This document shows, in pieces, positions 9,000 through 19,347 of a DNA stretch of 47,052 nt. Below the pieces are notes generated by a model. The model was given only the letters and a program-made list of their open reading frames with translations. It was not told where the DNA came from and did not search any database. The translations under genes and the position numbers were made by a program. The stretch is from an uncultured Clostridia bacterium (lineage in GTDB: Bacteria > Bacillota > Clostridia > Christensenellales > Aristaeellaceae). Every line of letters starts with the position of its first letter. The first letter of the stretch is position 1. Location: positions 1 to 47,052 of the forward strand of contig CAMENN010000010.1 of NCBI GenBank assembly GCA_945928315.1. Reading direction: 5' to 3'.

Positions 9000-9003
<4 letters not shown>
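8026..9003 (+). CDS. Peptide ABC transporter ATPase (DppD type)
   Basis: A 325-residue cytosolic ATPase. Walker A is [10 protein letters not shown]-loop [10 protein letters not shown], signature [12 protein letters not shown], Walker [13 protein letters not shown], and switch HDLGVV. The C-terminus has the oligopeptide-transporter domain with the cysteine cluster [14 protein letters not shown] found in DppD/OppD proteins, some of which bind an Fe-S cluster there. The stop overlaps the start of the partner ATPase (ATGA, 9000-9003). Confidence 0.94.
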
Positions 9004-9958
<955 letters not shown>

Positions 9959-9962
<4 letters not shown>

Positions 9963-11182
9963 AGAAGCTGAATTACGCGAGGCTGGCGCTCATGCGGGGC
10001 GTCAACCTGCAAAAGGGACAGATTCTGGTCATCAGTGCGCCGCTGTGGACGGCGGACTTCGCGCATCTGCTGATGGAGGAGGCCTTCGCGCTGGGCGCGC
10101 GGGACGTGGTCATCCGCTATGACGATCCGCAGGCGGAGCGCATCCGCCTGCTGCACGCGCCGGAGGAGGCGCTGTGCGACGTGCCGCGCTGGATGAGCGA
10201 GAGCCAGACATGCTATGCGGACAAGGGCGCGGCGTACCTGCGGATTTCCTCGGCGAAGCCCGGCATGATGGACGGCGTGGACGCGGCCCGGCTGGGCATG
10301 CGCCAGCGCGCGCTGAACGCGCCGCTGCGGGCATTCAACCTGCGGCGGATGGCCAACGAGGTGGCGTGGAGCGTCATCTGCGTGCCCAACGCCGAGTGGG
10401 CGCAGCAGGTCTATCCCGACAGGGGCGCGCAGGCGGCGCTGGACGCGCTGTGGGAGGACATGTACAGCTGCTGCTATGTGACAGAGGAAAGCCCGGTGGC
10501 GGGCTGGGATGCGCACGTCGAGGACATGCAGCGCATGGTGAAAAGGCTCAACGGCCTTCGGCCCGTGGCGCTCCATCTGAAAAACGGCCTGGGGACGGAC
10601 CTGCACCTGCGCATGTGCGAGGAGGGCGTCTTTGCGGGCGGCATCTGCCATTGTCCGGAGCCGGACGGCGTATGCTTCGCCCCGAATATCCCCACTGAGG
10701 AAATCCTGACGACGCCGCACCGCCTGAGCGCGGAGGGCGTGGTGGTCAACACGCTGCCGCTCGTCTACAACGGCAGCCTGATCGACGACTTCCGCCTGAC
10801 GTTCCGGGGCGGCGAGGTGACGGACTGGTCGTGCGGGGTCGGCGCGGAGCTGCTGCGGGGCATCCTGGAGACGGACGAGGGCAGCCGCCGCCTGGGCGAG
10901 GTGGCGCTGGTGCCGTACGACTCGCCGATCCGCCGCACCGGCGTGCTGTTCTACAACACGCTCTTTGACGAGAACGCGAGCTGTCATTTGGCGCTGGGTG
11001 CGGGGTATGTGGACGTGCTCCACGGCAAGGACCGCAGCGAGGCGGCGCTCATCGCGCAGGGACTGAACACGTCGATGCTCCATGTGGACTTCATGTTCGG
11101 CAGCAGCGACATGCGCTGCACGGTGGAGACTGCGGCAGGTGAGCAGGTGGATGTGTTCCGCGACGGCGTGTTCGTGCTGTGA
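9959..11182 (+). CDS. M29-family metallo-aminopeptidase (AmpS/PepS-like)
   Basis: A 407-residue cytosolic aminopeptidase that would trim N-terminal residues from imported peptides. The five expected metal ligands are visible: Glu248 (PNIPTEE), Glu314 (LGEVALV), His343 (ASCHLALG), and His375 and Asp377 (LHVDFMFGS). The ATG at 9959 overlaps the ATPase stop by four bases, so transporter and peptidase are made together. A perfect terminator follows 49 bp after the stop. Confidence 0.92.
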
Positions 11183-11231
11183 CGCGCGGAAGAAGCGCCA
11201 TCAGACAAAGCAGTACATTCATGTGGACAGA

Positions 11232-11268
11232 CGAATGGCGTCCGCCAAAGGCGGACGCCATTCGCTTT
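11232..11268 (+). terminator. Terminator of the peptide-importer operon
   Basis: A perfect 14 bp stem: CGAATGGCGTCCGC (11232-11245) with GCGGACGCCATTCG (11251-11264), loop CAAAG, then CTTTTG. Confidence 0.85.
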
Positions 11269-11298
11269 TGCGCTGTTTTGCGTCTAATTATTCTCATG

Positions 11299-11375
11299 CT
11301 GATTCCACTCTGAATTGCTTTCCTAAGCGCGAAGCGGGGTCAAGGAGCACTGCCCCTTGCAGGGTTCAGGGGACC
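11299..11375 (+). repeat. Partial copy (A) of the palindrome-rich intergenic repeat
   Basis: The stretch CTGATTCCACTCTGAATTGC followed by TTTCCTAAGCGCGAAGCG matches the start of the copy at 23121 with few changes. The next part (GGGTCAAGGAGCACTGCCCC) matches that copy's far end at about 23364-23383. The middle hairpins are missing, as if by internal deletion. The rest of this 355 bp space up to 11537 shows no gene. Confidence 0.65.
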
Positions 11376-11537
11376 GGAGCCTGCCTGTTTCCTCCGGGGA
11401 ACTCACAGAGTTGCATCCTGCGGATGCTCCTTGTGATTCCCAACGCTTCGCAGCCCCAAAATCCCGGAGAAAATGCAGCCTGCGATTGAGACGGGTGCTG
11501 TTCCTGAAGCGGGATTTCAGATGAGAATCAGTATCGT

Positions 11538-12335
11538 TCATTCGTCCATTTCCAGGCTGTGGCGCGTCTTTCGGAAGGAGGCGGGGGAAAGACCGCAATC
11601 CCGGCGGAATGCAACGCAGAAATGGGAGACATTGGCATAGCCGCAGGCTTCGGCGATCTGCTCAAGAGAGAACGGCGTGTGCAGCAGCATGTACCGCGCC
11701 TGCTCGGCGCGGATTCTCTGGATCATCGCGCGGGGCGCAACGCCGTAAACCTGCCTGAAGATGCGGAACAGCTGCGACCGGCTCAGGCCGATCTGCTCCG
11801 CGACTTTTTCCACCGAAAGCTCCGCATTCAGGTGCGCCCGGATGTACAGGGTCGCGTCGTCGCAGTAACTGGCAGCGCTGCCGGAGGCGGAGCTCCGGGA
11901 CGTCGCCGCGCAGTTCAGGAAGCTGAGCATGTCGCCCGCCATGATCCGCCGCAGGGTCGCCCTGTCCACGGTGCAGGCGGCGTCGCGCTGCATGCGGCGG
12001 CACAGCTCCTCCAGCAGCTCATCCTCTCCCATGCTCCAGATGAGACGCTCCGGACCGAGGCCGAGGTCGTGGATCAGCTGCACCGCGTCCACCCCGCGCA
12101 GGCCGATCCACGCATAGCTCCATGGCGTGTGCATGTCCGCCTGATAGCGGGTCCGCTGCCCGGGCAGAATGAGAAAGCCCTGCCGCGCATGAAGAACGTG
12201 AGTCCGTCCTTCCGCCTCATAGACGCCGCATCCGGAGAGAATCAGATGAAACAGGCAGCAGTCCCGCGTCGCCGGACCGAAGCTGTGTCCGGGCGCGCAG
12301 TTCATGTAGCCGCTGTGGCTGATGGTCATGTCCAT
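11538..12335 (-). CDS. AraC-family transcriptional regulator
   Basis: A 265-residue regulator. The N-terminal cupin-like sensing domain (about 1-140) opens with SGYMNCAPGHSFGPATRDC. Two C-terminal helix-turn-helix units (about 160-260) include LSVEKVAEQIGLSRSQLFRIFRQVYG and SLEQIAEACGYANVSHFCVAFRR. It lies 62 bp downstream of melA on the same strand and is probably co-transcribed, so control of the alpha-galactoside genes is likely. The sugar effector cannot be read. Confidence 0.9.
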   Translation of the reverse strand: MDMTISHSGYMNCAPGHSFGPATRDCCLFHLILSGCGVYEAEGRTHVLHARQGFLILPGQRTRYQADMHTPWSYAWIGLRGVDAVQLIHDLGLGPERLIWSMGEDELLEELCRRMQRDAACTVDRATLRRIMAGDMLSFLNCAATSRSSASGSAASYCDDATLYIRAHLNAELSVEKVAEQIGLSRSQLFRIFRQVYGVAPRAMIQRIRAEQARYMLLHTPFSLEQIAEACGYANVSHFCVAFRRDCGLSPASFRKTRHSLEMDE

Positions 12336-12397
12336 GCTCCGCCCTCCCCGCCGTGTTCAGCCCTGGCCGCTCGCGGCACTGCTCCGCGCGGCCTTCG

Positions 12398-13708
12398 TCA
12401 GGTGTATGCCGGCAGCCAGCCGGCGTGCGCCTCGATCATCGCGTCGCACAGGGCGACAATATCGTCGATGGACAGCTCGCTTTGCAGGTGCGGGTCCATC
12501 ATGGCGGCCTGATAGATGTAGTCCTTCCGCCGCGTTTTTGCCGCCAGAATGGTCAGCAGCTGCACATTGATGCAGGCGCGGTTGAGGGCGGCGCACTGCT
12601 CGGGCAGATTTCCCACATGGCACGGCGTCACGCCGCTGCCATCCACCAGGCAGGGCACCTCCACGCAGGCCTCCGCCGGCAGGTTGGGAATCAGCCCGTT
12701 GTTGATCACATTGCCGCCGATCTTGTAGGGGGAGTTTGTTTCCATGGCGGCGATGATGTGACTGGCATATTCCCGGCTCAGCTCGTGGCGCAGCTCCGGA
12801 TTGTTGGTCAGCTCATCGCGCTGGGTGACCCACTTCACGATGTTTTTCTCGCAGCGGCGGGGGTACTCATCCAGAGGAATGTTGAAGCGGTCGATCAGCT
12901 CCGGATACTTGTCCTTGATAAAGAACGGGACGTATTCGGCGTTGTGCTCGCTGGACTCCGTGGTATAGTAGCCGAAGCGCTTCATGATCTCGTAGCGCAC
13001 CATATCCGCGTGCTTCTCCGTGCGCGCCGCAGCCCGTCGCCTGATCTCCGGATAGAGGTCGTTTCCGTCCCGGTCGCGGATGTCCAGCAGCCAGGCCTGA
13101 TGATTGATGCCGGCAATCAGCGTCCGGATGGCGGGATCATCGTCCATGCCCAGCCCTTCCAGCAGCCGTTTGGCGCACACCTGCACGCTGTGGCACAGGC
13201 CAACGGTTTTGACAGGTGTGAACCGCTGCATGTACCCGGTCAGTATCGCCATGGGATTGGTGTAATTGAGAAACCAGGCGTCGGGACATTCCTCCGTGAT
13301 GTCGCGGGCGAAATCCTCCAGCACGGGAATGGTGCGCAGCGCCCGGAAGATGCCGCCGATGCCCAGCGTATCGCCGATGGTCTGCCGCAGGCCGAAGCGC
13401 CTGGGCACCTCAAAATCCGTCACCGTGCAGGGGCGGTACAGGCCGACCTGGATGGCGTTGATCACATACCGGGCGCCGCGAAGGGCCTCCCTGCGGTGCT
13501 CCGCGCCCAGATAGGATGTGATGACCGCTTTGCAGCCCATGTTGCGCCGCAGCGCTTCCAGCATCCGCCGGCTGTCCTCCAGCCGGACGGGGTCGATGTC
13601 GTACAGGGCAAATTCGCTGTCCTGCAGCGCATCATCGAGCATACAGTCGCCGACCACATTCTTCACAAAAACGCTGGAACCGGCGCCCATGAATACGATT
13701 TTCGGCAC
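12398..13708 (-). CDS. melA: Alpha-galactosidase, glycoside hydrolase family 4
   Basis: A 436-residue cytosolic enzyme that cleaves alpha-galactosides by the NAD- and Mn-dependent oxidation-elimination mechanism of GH4. The N-terminal Rossmann motif is KIVFMGAGSSVFVKN; VTDFEVPRRFGLRQTIGDTLG, NYTNPMAI, the metal ligand region GLCHSVQ (Cys, His) and GINHQAW all match E. coli MelA as I recall it, as does the C-terminal YQAAMMDPH. The start is GTG at 13708, after AAAGGAGG at good spacing. The closeness to MelA makes alpha-galactosidase likelier than alpha-glucosidase or galacturonidase. There is no PTS nearby; the substrate probably enters by the ABC transporter at 15-18.5 kb. Confidence 0.92.
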   Translation of the reverse strand: MPKIVFMGAGSSVFVKNVVGDCMLDDALQDSEFALYDIDPVRLEDSRRMLEALRRNMGCKAVITSYLGAEHRREALRGARYVINAIQVGLYRPCTVTDFEVPRRFGLRQTIGDTLGIGGIFRALRTIPVLEDFARDITEECPDAWFLNYTNPMAILTGYMQRFTPVKTVGLCHSVQVCAKRLLEGLGMDDDPAIRTLIAGINHQAWLLDIRDRDGNDLYPEIRRRAAARTEKHADMVRYEIMKRFGYYTTESSEHNAEYVPFFIKDKYPELIDRFNIPLDEYPRRCEKNIVKWVTQRDELTNNPELRHELSREYASHIIAAMETNSPYKIGGNVINNGLIPNLPAEACVEVPCLVDGSGVTPCHVGNLPEQCAALNRACINVQLLTILAAKTRRKDYIYQAAMMDPHLQSELSIDDIVALCDAMIEAHAGWLPAYT

Positions 13709-13746
13709 AGGTCAAACCTCCTTTGTCCGGATCAATGGATGTCCTC

Positions 13747-13775
13747 ATTATACATTCCACCGAAAAACCGGACAA
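13747..13775 (-). promoter_or_regulatory. melA promoter
   Basis: Minus strand TTGTCC (13770-13775), 17 bp, TATAAT (13747-13752), about 38 bp before the GTG start. No clear inverted repeat is seen next to it. Confidence 0.75.
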
Positions 13776-13905
13776 TATCTGCCTGTTGCATCTTTGCTTT
13801 CTGAATGTTGCATGTGCCGCCGTTCGCTTGTTCTGTATTTCTGCGGCATCGGCCGGTTTGACGCCCATGGCGCAAGCGTGCAAAGCGGCCCTTTCCGGCG
13901 CGCCT

Positions 13906-15015
13906 TCACCGGCCGCTCGTCCTCCGGCTTTCGCGCCGGATGTCCAGCGCCATCTGCGCTGCGCGCTCGGCGTTGCGCGTCCAGAAGCGCTGCATCACGC
14001 CGCACCAGCGGTTCAGACCGGTGTCCGGGTCGCGCTCGCGCCGGCAGCCGTTGCGGCACAGGCGATACCAGCGGCATGCCCGGCATGCTTCGGGCACGGC
14101 CAGCGAGGCCCCGATGAAGCGCTTTGCCGTATCCGTCCGGGATATGCGCAGCAGCGACGTCTCATTCAGATTGCCCAGCCGCCACTCGTCCAGCGCGTAG
14201 AAATCGCAGGGGTAGACCGAGCCGTCGCTTTCCACGACATATTGCAGGCTGCATCTGCCGTTCATCGCGCAGCTTTCCGGGGGCATGCCCAGAAGCATCT
14301 GCAGCCAGTTGTCAAGGCTGCGGATGCTGACGGGATGTCCCCGGCGCCAATCCCGCTCATACAGGTCAAACACCGTTTGCAGAAAGGACAGATAGGCTTC
14401 TTCGCTGAGCTGGTGCGTCTGACCGTCCAGCGCATCCAGGCACGGAATGAACTGGATATACCGGTAAGGCGCAAGCGCCTCATAGATTTCACGCGCATGG
14501 GCGGCGGCCTGCTCATTCACCACGCACAGCACGTTGAACGGCACGCCCGCCGTCTGCAGCCGGTCGAGGGTGCCGCGCACCCGTTCATAGGTGGGCTCGC
14601 CCGCCGCATCGATGCGCTGCGCGTCATGGACGGGCGCGATGCCGTCGAGCGAAACCCCCAGCAGAAAGCCGTGCCGGGCAAAAAAGGCGATCATCTCGTC
14701 GGAGAGCGCATAGCCGTTGGTCTGCAGCGCATACTGCACCGGAAGATGCCGCCCGTTGTAGCGCTGCACAAAGGCGATCAGCGCTTCATAAAAGGGCAGG
14801 CCCGCCAGCGTCGGCTCTCCGCCCTGAAACATGAACGTCACAGCGCCGTCGGCGTGAATCAGCGTGCGTCGAACCACGGCTTCCAGCGTTTTTTGCGTCA
14901 TCGGCGGATACACCGCCTGCCCGCGATGATGCATCTCATCGGCATAAAAGCAATAGCGGCAATGCAGATTGCACGCGCCGGATACCGGCTTGATCATGAT
15001 ATGCAGCGGCGGCAT
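13906..15015 (-). CDS. Anaerobic sulfatase-maturating enzyme (radical SAM, SPASM domain)
   Basis: A 369-residue radical SAM enzyme that oxidises the active-site Cys or Ser of sulfatases to formylglycine without oxygen. It opens MPPLHIMIKPVSGACN, with the cluster motif Cys15-x3-Cys19-x2-Cys22 (CNLHCRYC) and the TFMFQGGEPTL segment. The C-terminal SPASM half has MNGRCSLQYVVESDGSVYPCD, EACRACRWYRLCRNGC and a final WCGVMQ; these hold two further Fe-S clusters. The obvious client is the Cys-type sulfatase at 19348. The ATG at 15015 follows GAGGTGATCCC; upstream ATGs lie within the promoter. Confidence 0.93.
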   Translation of the reverse strand: MPPLHIMIKPVSGACNLHCRYCFYADEMHHRGQAVYPPMTQKTLEAVVRRTLIHADGAVTFMFQGGEPTLAGLPFYEALIAFVQRYNGRHLPVQYALQTNGYALSDEMIAFFARHGFLLGVSLDGIAPVHDAQRIDAAGEPTYERVRGTLDRLQTAGVPFNVLCVVNEQAAAHAREIYEALAPYRYIQFIPCLDALDGQTHQLSEEAYLSFLQTVFDLYERDWRRGHPVSIRSLDNWLQMLLGMPPESCAMNGRCSLQYVVESDGSVYPCDFYALDEWRLGNLNETSLLRISRTDTAKRFIGASLAVPEACRACRWYRLCRNGCRRERDPDTGLNRWCGVMQRFWTRNAERAAQMALDIRRESRRTSGR

Positions 15016-15046
15016 GGGATCACCTCGATTGTCGTTCATCGGCTCT

Positions 15047-15075
15047 ATTGTACCGGGAATTCCGCCTTCCATCAA
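15047..15075 (-). promoter_or_regulatory. Promoter of the sulfatase-maturase gene
   Basis: Minus strand TTGATG (15070-15075), 17 bp, TACAAT (15047-15052). A weak GCGGG/CCCGC hairpin at about 15103-15119 may end the preceding binding-protein transcript. Confidence 0.65.
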
Positions 15076-15138
15076 GCCCCCTGGAAGCGGACGGCCCGAT
15101 AAAGGCGGGAAGCTGTCCCGCTCCCCGCCTTCGCTCCA

Positions 15139-16683
15139 TTACTTCTGCGGCGCCTTGATGTTCATGTAATCCGCATAGGCGGCATTCATGATGTCCAGCA
15201 CCTCCTGCAGGCCGCTGTCCCAGACCTGCTCGACGAAGCTGTCAAATTCATCCAGGGATGCCTCGCCCGTGATGAACTTGAGGGTCATCTCGTTGACGTA
15301 GGTCTCGATGTCCGACATGATCTCCGTGCGCGTGTTCAGATCGTCCTCGCTGAGCGTCACGCTGGGCAGCACATACGCCGAGTCGAAGTACGTCTCGTTC
15401 GCCCACTTCAGGCGGGAGTTGAGCGCGCCTTCGCTCTTGAGCAGATCCGCGTGGCAGACCACGTCGGGCTCGTTGAGCTTGGGCCACACGTGCATCTTGT
15501 AGTAGTAGCTGGCATTGGTGGTCGTCAGGTTCGGGTTGTTCATGATGAGATCGGTGTAGACGCGCCGGCCGTCCACGACGTTGTAGGCCTCGCCCTCGAC
15601 GCCCCAGCAGGCCAGATTGGAGCCGGCCTCGGTGTAGCAGTAGTTCAGCCACTGCACGGCGGCCTCGATGTTCTCGCAGTCCGTGGAGATCACGGCCACC
15701 GCCTCGTTGTGGATGACGATCGGGCTGATGTCGTAGTCGTACCAGTGCAGCTGCTGGCCGTTGTACTGTCTCGCAAAGGGCGCAGCGGAGACCTCAAAGC
15801 CGGCCTTCTGCCCGCGGTTGTAGGCGGCGACGACGGCGGCGGAGTAGGTGCCGATCGCGCCGGTGTCAAACAGGGTGTTGTTCGTCGAGTTGCTGGACGC
15901 CATGAAGTCCTTGGAGATGTAGCCCTTCTCGTACCAGTCGTGCATCAGCGTCAGGTACTGGCGGAAGCCCTCCTGCACCTGGCCGTAGATCACGCTGCCG
16001 TCGGCGTCGAGCATGAAGCCCTCCCGCACATCAAAGGCGCCCATCAGCGTCTTCTCATAGCCGGTCTTGGGCGGCATGTAGGGCGTGATGCCGGCCTCAA
16101 GCATCTTCTGAAAGACGGGCTCATAGTCCGCGATGTATACGGGCAGCTCGCAGCCGAGCCCGGCGAGCATGTCCATGTTGAACAGCATGTAATGATACGG
16201 CGGATCGGCCACCGGCTTGACGATGCGGAACGCCGGCACCACGCCGTCGGCGTTCGCAGAGGCGCGGTAGTACTCATCGCTCTGCGTGATCAGGCTCCAG
16301 TAATCCGGGCCGTACTCCGGCAGGTATTCGGACAGATCGACGAAGCAGCCGTCAGCCACGCCCTGATACTCGCCGCCGTTGTACAGGTTGCCGCACATGA
16401 TGATGTCCGGCAGCTTGTCGCGCAGGGTGAGCAGATTCATGGCCTCCTGCAGGCCGGAGACTGCCGGATGCTCCCACTCGATGTGGATGCCCGTCGCCTC
16501 CTCCAGATGCCGGAAGAACGCCGTCTCGTTGTAATTGCTCACATTGTCGGAGATCTTGTTGATGCTGAACACGGTCAGCGTGATGGGCTCGTCCCCTTCT
16601 CCCACGATCGGGTAGGCGACCTCTGCGCATGCCATGCCGGCAAGCATGACCAGAGCCAGAACCAGAACCAGGATTTTCTTCAT
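15139..16683 (-). CDS. Sugar ABC transporter substrate-binding protein (LplA/YtcQ type)
   Basis: A 514-residue extracellular binding protein of the large family-1 group that partners LplB/LplC permeases. The signal peptide is MKKILVLVLALVMLAGMACA, cut before EVAYP, or lipidated at the Cys. The mature part has ITLTVFSINK and a binding-protein hinge region rich in Tyr and Trp. It is the last gene of the sulfatase operon, 25 bp after the permease. Relatives carry complex oligosaccharides such as those from pectin or host glycans; given the sulfatase, a sulfated glycan fragment is the best guess. Confidence 0.9.
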   Translation of the reverse strand: MKKILVLVLALVMLAGMACAEVAYPIVGEGDEPITLTVFSINKISDNVSNYNETAFFRHLEEATGIHIEWEHPAVSGLQEAMNLLTLRDKLPDIIMCGNLYNGGEYQGVADGCFVDLSEYLPEYGPDYWSLITQSDEYYRASANADGVVPAFRIVKPVADPPYHYMLFNMDMLAGLGCELPVYIADYEPVFQKMLEAGITPYMPPKTGYEKTLMGAFDVREGFMLDADGSVIYGQVQEGFRQYLTLMHDWYEKGYISKDFMASSNSTNNTLFDTGAIGTYSAAVVAAYNRGQKAGFEVSAAPFARQYNGQQLHWYDYDISPIVIHNEAVAVISTDCENIEAAVQWLNYCYTEAGSNLACWGVEGEAYNVVDGRRVYTDLIMNNPNLTTTNASYYYKMHVWPKLNEPDVVCHADLLKSEGALNSRLKWANETYFDSAYVLPSVTLSEDDLNTRTEIMSDIETYVNEMTLKFITGEASLDEFDSFVEQVWDSGLQEVLDIMNAAYADYMNIKAPQK

Positions 16684-16708
16684 GAGATACCAACGCTCCT
16701 TTCATTTT

Positions 16709-17578
16709 TTACCCCTTCACAGAGCCCAGCATGACGCCCTTCATGAAGTACTTCTGTGCATAGGGATAGACGACAAGAATGGGAACCGTGGCGACGATGA
16801 TGACGGCATAGCGGATCAGCTCCTGGAGGTAGAGCGCGTCCGCGTCGTCGGAGGTGCCGCCCGACGCGCTGTTGATCAGGATCTCCCGCAGCCACAGCTG
16901 CAGCGGCCACTTGGACGAGCTTTGCAGATAGATCATCGAATTGAACCAGCTGTTCCACTGGCTGACCGCATAGAACAGGCAGACGACCGCCATCGTGGCC
17001 CGGATGCACGGGATGTAGATCCGGTAGAGGATGACAAAGTCGTTCGCGCCGTCCAGACAGGCGGACTCCTGCAGCGCACCCGGTACGCTGCTGAACGCCG
17101 TGCGCATGACGATCAGGTTGTATGTGCTCACCGCGGTGGGCAGGATGATCGCCCAGCGGCTGTCATACAGGCCCAGATTCTTGATGACGAGAAAGTTGGG
17201 AATCAGGCCGCCCGAAAAGTACATGGTGAACACGAACAGGAACACCAGCACATTGCGGAAGGGGTAATCCTTGCAGGCCAGCGCATAGGCGCCCAGTGGC
17301 GTGAGGACCATGCTCACGACGAGGCCGCCGGCCAGATAGATGATCGTATTCATGTAGCCCGAGAGGATGTTCGGGTTGCTCAGCACGGCCTGATAGCCCT
17401 TCAGGGAGAAGCCCTGCGGCCAGAGCAGCAGGCCGCGATGGGCCAGCAGGCGCATCGGATCGCTGAGCGAGGCAAAGAGCACGTGGAGCATGGGATACAG
17501 GCACATCAGCGAAACCGCCGTGACGACGGCATAGTTGAGCGCGTGCAGCACCTTCTCAAGCGGGGTTCGCTTATCCAT
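16709..17578 (-). CDS. Sugar ABC transporter permease (LplC/YtcP type)
   Basis: A 289-residue permease with six expected spans. It begins MDKRTPLEKVLHALNYAVVT and contains the coupling loop GALQESACLDGANDFVILYRIYIPC. The ending YFMKGVMLGSVKG is typical of LplC-like proteins. Either the GTG at 17581 or the ATG at 17578 could start it; the ATG is preferred, with GGGGGGAAG about 9 bases before it. No ATPase gene is nearby: this class usually borrows a shared MsmX-type ATPase encoded elsewhere. Confidence 0.92.
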   Translation of the reverse strand: MDKRTPLEKVLHALNYAVVTAVSLMCLYPMLHVLFASLSDPMRLLAHRGLLLWPQGFSLKGYQAVLSNPNILSGYMNTIIYLAGGLVVSMVLTPLGAYALACKDYPFRNVLVFLFVFTMYFSGGLIPNFLVIKNLGLYDSRWAIILPTAVSTYNLIVMRTAFSSVPGALQESACLDGANDFVILYRIYIPCIRATMAVVCLFYAVSQWNSWFNSMIYLQSSSKWPLQLWLREILINSASGGTSDDADALYLQELIRYAVIIVATVPILVVYPYAQKYFMKGVMLGSVKG

Positions 17579-17594
17579 CACTTTTCTTCCCCCC

Positions 17595-18521
17595 TTACCA
17601 CAGGCTGGTTTCCGTCAGCCTGCGGCTCACCTGGTTGGCCGTGCACAGAAACACGAGATTGACCAGCGAGTTGAACACGCCCACGGCTGCGCCATAGCTG
17701 TAATTGGTCTTCTCCAGACCGTAGCGGTAGACATGGCTGGAGATGATGTCCGCCGTCTCGTAGACGACCGGGCTGTAGAGCAGGATGGTCTTTTCATAGC
17801 CCTGGGACATCAGGTTGCCGATTCGCATAATCAGCTGAATGACGATGACCGGCAGAATCGCCGGGATGTTCACATGCCAGATGCGGCGCAGCCGCCCTGC
17901 GCCGTCGATGGCTGCCGCCTCGTGCAGGCTGTTGTCCACGGACGAGAGCGACGCGAGATAGATGATCGAGTTCCAGCCCACGTTCTGCCAGATGTTGGAG
18001 ACGATGTAGACCGTCCGGTAATACTGGTTGCTGCCCAGCAGATTGGTCCGCTCAAAGCCGAAGAGCGCCAGGACGTTGTTGAACAGGCCGTCGGACATCG
18101 AGAAATCGACGAGCAGGCCGCAGACAACCACCAGGGAGATGAAGTGCGGCATGTAGGATACCGTCTGCAGCGTCTTTTTGTAGGCGTTGTCCCTCAGCTC
18201 GTTCATCAGCAGCGCCAGAATGATCGGCGCGGGGAAGCCGAAGAGCAGCAGATAGAGATTCAGCACCAGCGTATTGCGGATGACGCGCCATGCGTACTTG
18301 CCGGTCAGGAAGTCCTCGAAATGCTTGAGCCCCACCCACTTGCTGCCCAGGATGCCCAGCTTCGGCTTGTAGTTCTGGAAGGCGATGACCAGACCGCCCA
18401 TCGCCAGATAGTGAAACACGATGTAGTAGATCACGACGGGCAGAAGCATCAGATAGATGTACTTGTGCTTCTTCATCCGCGCCCACAGGGATTTGCGCGG
18501 CCGGTTGATGGCGCGCTTCAT
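17595..18521 (-). CDS. Sugar ABC transporter permease (LplB/YteP type)
   Basis: A 308-residue partner permease. The N-terminal cytosolic tail ends in KKHKYIYLMLLPVVIYYIVF; AFQNYKPKLGILGSKWVGLKHF is the characteristic LplB stretch after the first span, and the coupling loop is SLHEAAAIDGAGRLRRIWHVNIP. Its ATG overlaps the stop of the upstream glycerophosphodiesterase-like gene by four bases, tying the two together. Confidence 0.93.
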   Translation of the reverse strand: MKRAINRPRKSLWARMKKHKYIYLMLLPVVIYYIVFHYLAMGGLVIAFQNYKPKLGILGSKWVGLKHFEDFLTGKYAWRVIRNTLVLNLYLLLFGFPAPIILALLMNELRDNAYKKTLQTVSYMPHFISLVVVCGLLVDFSMSDGLFNNVLALFGFERTNLLGSNQYYRTVYIVSNIWQNVGWNSIIYLASLSSVDNSLHEAAAIDGAGRLRRIWHVNIPAILPVIVIQLIMRIGNLMSQGYEKTILLYSPVVYETADIISSHVYRYGLEKTNYSYGAAVGVFNSLVNLVFLCTANQVSRRLTETSLW

Positions 18522-19330
18522 GGCTTCCGTCCCTCCGTTTCGCGCCGGTTCATATAGGCTCTGAGCATGCCCGGCCAGTCCGTCTGTATGATGTCTGCGC
18601 CCAGGTCCATCAGCCAGCCCCAGCCCTGATCGGGCTGCCCGGCGACGGAGATGTCGTCGTTATGACCGGCGGCAAGCACGCGCCTGCAGTCGAAGACGAT
18701 GGCATTGACCCACACCTGCAGCCCCAGCCTGTGCATGCGCTCCGTGTATTCCGGCTGCGCGACGCCGCATGTCTCGTCCGGAAAGATGGCCTCCGTGCCG
18801 CGATAGTTGGGGAAACGCTTCCGGAGCATCTCCGAAACGGTATCCTCTCTCCGCGCAAAGACCATGTAGGGCAGATCGGGCGCAAGCTCCTCCACCTGCC
18901 GGAACAGCTCCTCCCTGGCCTCTGTCTTGACGAGCACCTGCTGTGTCATGCCGTGACGGCGCACCGCCCTCGCAATATCCGCCATGCAGGTCGGAAACTT
19001 GTCCAGATTGATCTGGCAGCGCCCCTTGAGCTGCTCGAACACCTCGTCGAGCGTGCTGATGCCCAGCTGTGTCGGCGTGTTGTCCTCGTTCAGGTAGCGC
19101 AGATTCCGGATGCCCCTGGCTTCCATCCGGGACAGCGGCGTATCAATGCCCAGGTGCGCAGGCTCCATCCCCGGATGGAAGACGAACAGCTCGCCGTCGG
19201 CGCTGCGGCTGACATCCAGCTCGATGATGTCGGCCCCCTGCGCCAGCGCCGCCTCAAAGGCGACCCATGTGTTGCAGTGGATGTTTCCTCCCGCAGCGCC
19301 CCGGTGTGCGGCAATCCGTGTTGTGCTCAT
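18518..19330 (-). CDS. Glycerophosphodiester phosphodiesterase-family protein
   Basis: A 270-residue TIM-barrel protein with no signal peptide. It has TRIAAHRGAAGG (catalytic His), ADIIELDVSRSADGELFVFHPG (metal Glu and Asp, second His) and QINLDKF where relatives have a metal-binding Glu. It ends DIIQTDWPGML, as GDPD proteins do. Differences from classic GlpQ/UgpQ are CNT for ENT, HP for HD and Asp for Glu in the third metal site, so the substrate may not be glycerophosphocholine-like. It lies between the sulfatase and the permeases in one operon, which suggests a role on the same imported molecule. Confidence 0.87.
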   Translation of the reverse strand: MSTTRIAAHRGAAGGNIHCNTWVAFEAALAQGADIIELDVSRSADGELFVFHPGMEPAHLGIDTPLSRMEARGIRNLRYLNEDNTPTQLGISTLDEVFEQLKGRCQINLDKFPTCMADIARAVRRHGMTQQVLVKTEAREELFRQVEELAPDLPYMVFARREDTVSEMLRKRFPNYRGTEAIFPDETCGVAQPEYTERMHRLGLQVWVNAIVFDCRRVLAAGHNDDISVAGQPDQGWGWLMDLGADIIQTDWPGMLRAYMNRRETEGRKP

Positions 19331-19347
19331 GCTTTTTCCACCTCTCG